Assembly: GCA_001648575.1 (NCBI GenBank)
Contig: LQXN01000045.1
Span: 1-54,659, forward strand
Origin: Sutcliffiella horikoshii DSM 8719
GTDB taxonomy: Bacteria > Bacillota > Bacilli > Bacillales > Bacillaceae_I
DNA length: 54,659 bases
Reading direction: 5' to 3'
The translations under genes were made by a program, and so were the position numbers. The notes under the pieces are model-generated. The model saw nothing but the letters and a program-made list of their open reading frames with translations. It made no database searches and had not been told where the DNA came from. Shown piece by piece: positions 51,749 to 54,659 of the stretch; the stretch's first letter is position 1; each line of letters starts with the position of its first letter.

Positions 51749-51965
51749 TTTGTATCACTCCTTTTTGAAACTTATTGGTGGATCGGCCATTTAACTTTTG
51801 TGTTTCACGTAGTTCTTTTCTTATCTTTTTTAATTGAACAACTATAAATATGTTAAAAAACATAGATGCAAACAGAAAAGTGTAAAGCATAATATCCATT
51901 CCCATACTTCCGAAAAGAAGAGAAAATAAAACTACTAATATAGCAAGAATAACTCCATTGAACAT
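51732..51965 (-). CDS. Small membrane protein upstream of the GNAT gene
   Basis: A 77-residue protein with two membrane segments (about 5-20 and 26-45) and a charged tail (KKIRKELRETQKLNGRSTNK). AGGAG lies close before the ATG. Coupled to the acetyltransferase. Not recognised. Confidence 0.6.
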   Translation of the reverse strand: MFNGVILAILVVLFSLLFGSMGMDIMLYTFLFASMFFNIFIVVQLKKIRKELRETQKLNGRSTNKFQKGVIQNEDQD

Positions 51966-52030
51966 TATTTCTCCTCCGTTTTACTTTTTTCTGATACCTA
52001 TTTTAGCATTAAATTCCAATATTAGCCCAT

Positions 52031-52061
52031 AAAAAAAAGATGAATCCGTAAAGGATCCACC
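52031..52061 (-). terminator. Terminator after the PhnA-like gene
   Basis: On the minus strand GGTGGATCC and GGATTCATC pair (two G-T) around TTTAC and are followed by eight T. It abuts the stop codon. Confidence 0.85.
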
Positions 52062-52397
52062 TTATATTTTCTTCACAAACTCTGTTTTCAGTTGCATCGC
52101 ACCAAATCCATCAATTTTACATTCGATATCATGATCCCCATCCACCAGACGGATATTTTTCACTTTAGTTCCCTGTTTTACAACCGAAGAACTGCCTTTT
52201 ACTTTTAAGTCCTTTATGACCGTTACCGTATCTCCGTCATGAAGAATATTTCCATTAGCATCCTTGTACACTTTTTCCTCTTCGGTTCCCTCAGAACCTG
52301 GCGTCCATTCATAAGCACATTCCGGACAAATCAGGAAATTCCCATCTTCATATGTATATTCAGAATTACACTTTGGACAGTTTGGAAATGTTGACAT
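52062..52397 (-). CDS. PhnA/YjdM family zinc-ribbon protein
   Basis: A 111-residue protein. [10 protein letters not shown] and CPECAYEW form an N-terminal zinc ribbon, followed by the PhnA domain [20 protein letters not shown] and [20 protein letters not shown] beta barrel. PhnA here is the YjdM protein family, not the phosphonoacetate hydrolase. Function is not settled. Confidence 0.88.
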   Translation of the reverse strand: MSTFPNCPKCNSEYTYEDGNFLICPECAYEWTPGSEGTEEEKVYKDANGNILHDGDTVTVIKDLKVKGSSSVVKQGTKVKNIRLVDGDHDIECKIDGFGAMQLKTEFVKKI

Positions 52398-52540
52398 GTA
52401 TCTGCTTCCTCCATTTACGCTCTATTTTTCACTCTTATTAGCATAGCATAGTTTTTTCTCGAAATTAATTAATACATTTTTTCCCTTTATTACTAAAATA
52501 CATGATATAATTCTTTAAAATTCATATCCGGGGTGAAATT

Positions 52541-53161
52541 ATGATACTTGAAAACCAAAAATCAGAAGTCAAGATATATCCTACTAATCTAATAAAACAA
52601 AAGGAAACCACAACTAAACTTGCCATCATTCTCCCTGGAGCCGGCTACACTTCCCAAGGGCCGTTGCTGCATTTCTCATCAGGGCACTACTTCAACCAAG
52701 GGTTTGATGTACTTCAGGTCAATTACCGATTCGGGGAAGCCGAACTTAATCCTTTTGATGCTGAAGGCTTTAACAAAAATGTAATACATACTTTGGAGGA
52801 GGCCTTAAAAGAAAGACATTATGATCAATATGTCTTTATCGCCAAATCTATCGGAACCATCGCATTGCCCAAAATAATAAAACTCCAAGAATATAAAAAC
52901 GCTTCAGCTGTTTGGCTCACTCCATTAATACACCGGGATGATGTATATCAAGCTATGTTACAAACAGAAAATAATTCACTTTGTATTATTGGAGACAAAG
53001 ATTTCTGCTACCGGGAAGAGCGTTTTACAAATTTAGAGTCTCATTCCGCATTTAAAACATTATTAATTGCAGATGGAGATCATAGTCTTGAAGATAAAGA
53101 GAATGTATTAGGTTCCATTGATATGTTAAAGCATGTTATTGACAATATCATAGAGTTTTAA
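52541..53161 (+). CDS. Alpha/beta hydrolase
   Basis: A 206-residue compact hydrolase. AIILPGAGYTSQGPLLHFSS is the oxyanion region, VFIAKSIGTIALP the nucleophile serine in a non-standard AKSIG elbow, IIGDKDFCY the acid and ADGDHSLE the histidine. Substrate unknown. GGGGTG precedes the ATG. Confidence 0.75.
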   Translation: MILENQKSEVKIYPTNLIKQKETTTKLAIILPGAGYTSQGPLLHFSSGHYFNQGFDVLQVNYRFGEAELNPFDAEGFNKNVIHTLEEALKERHYDQYVFIAKSIGTIALPKIIKLQEYKNASAVWLTPLIHRDDVYQAMLQTENNSLCIIGDKDFCYREERFTNLESHSAFKTLLIADGDHSLEDKENVLGSIDMLKHVIDNIIEF

Positions 53162-53173
53162 GATTGAATCCTG

Positions 53174-53207
53174 AACGATACAAGTCCACGCTTGTATCGT
53201 TTTTTTA
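53174..53207 (+). terminator. Terminator after the 52541 gene
   Basis: AACGATACAAG and CTTGTATCGTT form an 11-pair stem with a six-base loop followed by seven T. Confidence 0.9.
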
Positions 53208-53226
53208 TATTGCAGGTAAAGTATTG

Positions 53227-53276
53227 TTGACACTATGTTAATTATACTTTACATTAAGTATATAAAAGTTAACATA
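53227..53276 (+). promoter_or_regulatory. Promoter and nested palindromic operator of the Xre gene
   Basis: TTGACA (53227-53232) and TACATT (53250-53255) are 17 bases apart. Two inverted repeats are nested here: TATGTTAA (53234-53241) with TTAACATA (53269-53276), and ATACTT (53244-53249) with AAGTAT (53256-53261). This fits autoregulation by the Xre protein encoded directly downstream. Confidence 0.6.
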
Positions 53277-53288
53277 AAGGAGAACCAT

Positions 53289-53504
53289 ATGCTTTGTAAT
53301 CGGGTGAAGGAGTTAAGGGCACGGCATGGTTTTTCCCAGTCAGATCTAGGGAGCTTAGTCGGGGTCACCAGGCAAACAATAGGTTTTATAGAGAAAGGTG
53401 AATTTTCACCTTCCATCGCTTTATCTTTACGGCTTGCCAAGCATTTAAAAGTAAAAGTAGATGAATTATTTTGGTTAGAAGGAGAGGCTGAGGAAAATGA
53501 ATAA
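53289..53504 (+). CDS. Xre-family HTH regulator
   Basis: A 71-residue regulator made almost only of the HTH: RVKELRARHGFSQSDLGSLV and GVTRQTIGFIEKGEFSPSIA, with the usual C-terminal KVKVDELFWLEGE, of the YgzD/YozG type. AAAGGAG stands before the ATG at 53289. The gene overlaps the start of the membrane-protein gene by eight bases, so the pair is coupled. Such pairs are common in Bacillus; the membrane protein is often the regulated partner. Confidence 0.85.
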   Translation: MLCNRVKELRARHGFSQSDLGSLVGVTRQTIGFIEKGEFSPSIALSLRLAKHLKVKVDELFWLEGEAEENE

Positions 53505-54249
53505 AGATTTACGTACCCAACTTCCATTATGGACAATTGCATTTTGCGTCCTTTTGATGCCATTGACTGTTAGTCTAGTACTGTTGATTGACTTAATGAT
53601 ACATAGCTCTGATACTTTTTTCGTAGTAACCGAAACAGGAACTTCCTTTAATTGGGGCTTAATGTCCATTCAACTCTTCATGGTTAGTATCTTGTTAATT
53701 ATCTCTTTTTATCTTGTCTTTTATCTTAGATATAGAAAACATAATAGGGAGAATCCAAGAGAAAGACTGTACTTTTTTATTTTTTACAAACCAGGTGAGA
53801 TACTTGAAGATGATGAAATGCTTCAACAAGTATCGAAAAATGCCACGAAAAAGGTATACATCCTTTTTGTAAATGCACTTCCAGCACTTGCATTTCTGAT
53901 GATTATCCCCCTTCATCGATCAGTATTCATTATGGCGATACTACTAGTAATAATTTTTCAGAATCTTCTTTTTTACAATGAAATCAATAAATACTACTCT
54001 GGCAATTATACATTCAACAACAAGGGTAAGAAGACGGATTACGAACTTTCGAAAGCTAATAAAAGAGTTGTGAGAGGCATGGCGATTGTATGTTTCATCA
54101 TTGCAGCTCTATCTGTTGGCAGGCTGGCACAAATTCATTATCATGCCCAGAGCATACCCTCTCAAATGGAAGCATGCATGAATGAAGGCGGAACTGCGGT
54201 TATAGAAAAAAACAGCCTATGGAGCCTTACGGAATTCACATGCAAATAG
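53497..54249 (+). CDS. Membrane protein, partner of the Xre regulator
   Basis: A 250-residue protein with about five membrane segments (near 12-35, 55-75, 122-140, 142-160 and 193-212), a charged cytoplasmic loop and a C-terminal outside domain with two cysteines (MEACMNEGG and LTEFTCK) that could pair. Not assigned to a known family. It ends in a hairpin that overlaps its stop codon. Confidence 0.7.
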   Translation: MNKDLRTQLPLWTIAFCVLLMPLTVSLVLLIDLMIHSSDTFFVVTETGTSFNWGLMSIQLFMVSILLIISFYLVFYLRYRKHNRENPRERLYFFIFYKPGEILEDDEMLQQVSKNATKKVYILFVNALPALAFLMIIPLHRSVFIMAILLVIIFQNLLFYNEINKYYSGNYTFNNKGKKTDYELSKANKRVVRGMAIVCFIIAALSVGRLAQIHYHAQSIPSQMEACMNEGGTAVIEKNSLWSLTEFTCK

Positions 54250-54270
54250 GCATTGCTTTTAGCAATGCCT
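54248..54270 (+). terminator. Hairpin at the end of the 53497 gene
   Basis: AGGCATTGCT and AGCAATGCCT form a ten-pair stem with a three-base loop; it starts within the stop codon. Repeat element F follows directly. The second hairpin copy expected on the far side is absent because an IS element cuts element F. Confidence 0.75.
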
Positions 54271-54365
54271 CAGCGTGTAGACAAACTTTAGAATAATAAA
54301 ATTTCCTAGTTGATCGTAGTGGAAGGAGCGTAGACTCCTGCGGGAGGAAGGGACAGGGAAGACCC
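54271..54365 (+). mobile_element. Terminator-associated repeat element, copy F (truncated)
   Basis: The first 95 bases of the repeat family: end CAGCGTGTAGACAAA and arms GTTGATC and GGAGC. The match to the other copies stops after GGGAAGACCC, where the IS4-like element begins. Confidence 0.82.
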
Positions 54366-54432
54366 ACTAGCTTTGCATGAGTTCCTTTATATGTAAAATT
54401 ATCCATATTATTTCTAGACAAATACAAAAAAA

Positions 54433-54491
54433 GCTCCTATTGTAGGTATGTTGGATGTTTGTTCCCATAAACAATCCACCTACAAAGGAGC
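54433..54491 (+). promoter_or_regulatory. Leader hairpin masking the transposase ribosome site
   Basis: GCTCCTATTGTAGGT (54433-54447) pairs with ACCTACAAAGGAGC (54478-54491) with one bulged base. The right arm holds the AAGGAG ribosome site, so transcripts entering from outside the IS would be poorly translated. Confidence 0.65.
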
Positions 54492-54505
54492 ACAAAAGCA
54501 ATATT

Positions 54506-54659
54506 ATGATAGCTCATAAATCAGTTATAAGTCAATGTTTATCTTTATTACCTACAGAAGATTTAGCTTGTCCCCTCCTAAATTATGAGATGAAAAAGCT
54601 ATCTGTAGAACAATTGGTAAAGCTTTTTATCACAGCTCAATTAGATCATTGGGAATCAT
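54506..54659 (+). CDS. IS4-family transposase, N-terminal part (cut by window edge)
   Basis: The first 51 codons are open to the window end. MKKLSVEQLVKLFITAQLDH plus WES resembles the N-terminal domain (DUF4372-like) of IS4-type DDE transposases of Bacillus. The AAGGAG site lies about 14 bases before the ATG and inside a hairpin. The DDE catalytic part is outside the window. Confidence 0.65.
   Translation, partial: MIAHKSVISQCLSLLPTEDLACPLLNYEMKKLSVEQLVKLFITAQLDHWES

Larger units (their letters stand above)
54366..54659 (+). mobile_element. IS4-like insertion sequence, left part (cut by window edge)
   Basis: Begins about where repeat element F breaks off (ACTAGCTTTGCATGAG) and runs off the window. 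It carries the transposase start at 54506 and a leader hairpin. The exact left end is inferred only from the break in the repeat. Confidence 0.7.

Overview
The window comes from an endospore-forming member of the Bacillaceae (Bacillus sensu lato). The left third follows the order of the Bacillus subtilis chromosome from lysA to yqkE: lysA, spoVAF-EA-EB-D-C-B-A, sigF-spoIIAB-spoIIAA, dacF, pdp, pupG, deoB, xerD, yqzK, fur, spoIIM, yqxK, nudF, mciZ, yqkF, yqkE. Nearly all of it is on the minus strand. Sporulation promoters can be read directly: a sigma-H type promoter before spoIIAA, sigma-F before dacF, sigma-G before spoVAA and sigma-E before spoIIM.

Region by region: 1-332 is the start of an IS91-like transposase cut by the window edge. 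442-16.7 kb holds lysine synthesis, the spore DPA channel operon, the sigma-F switch, nucleoside catabolism and the fur region. 16.7-20.7 kb carries yqxK, nudF, mciZ, yqkF and yqkE. From 20.8 kb to 48 kb lies a long accessory stretch: a PerR-type katA, a WG-repeat protein, a 1407-residue TPR protein with an embedded C39 peptidase domain, a frameshifted MFS transporter, a PAP2/haloperoxidase-like enzyme, several small-molecule-modifying enzymes, a PP2C/peptidase E pair, a heptad-repeat coiled coil and a ketone-body module (HMG-CoA lyase, ScoA/ScoB, thiolase). yqkD, which sits beside yqkE in B. subtilis, appears only at 48.2 kb, so this stretch looks like an insertion or rearrangement between yqkE and yqkD. 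The rest (49-54 kb) holds small enzymes, an Xre regulator with a membrane partner, and the start of an IS4-like element at the right edge.

The most striking feature is a family of non-coding elements of about 200-220 bp, present six times (five intact or nested, one truncated). Each has imperfect terminal inverted repeats (CAGTGTGTAGACAAA / CAGACTGTTGACAAA) and a long folded core whose arms change in a compensatory way between copies. Every copy sits exactly at the base of an intrinsic-terminator hairpin. Wherever both flanks survive, the whole hairpin of that locus (24 to about 33 bp) is duplicated on the two sides of the element. The hairpins differ from locus to locus while the element does not, so the duplicated sequence comes from the target. 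One copy is itself interrupted by a second element with a similar core but different ends (GGCCAC type) and a 9-bp duplication; another is cut by the IS4-like element.

Two genes, spoVAA and the MFS transporter, are each broken by an apparent single-base loss in the same 10-base context (AGAAAAAGAA). This is either a sequence error, real decay, or recoding at a shared motif.

No rRNA, tRNA or CRISPR array was seen.
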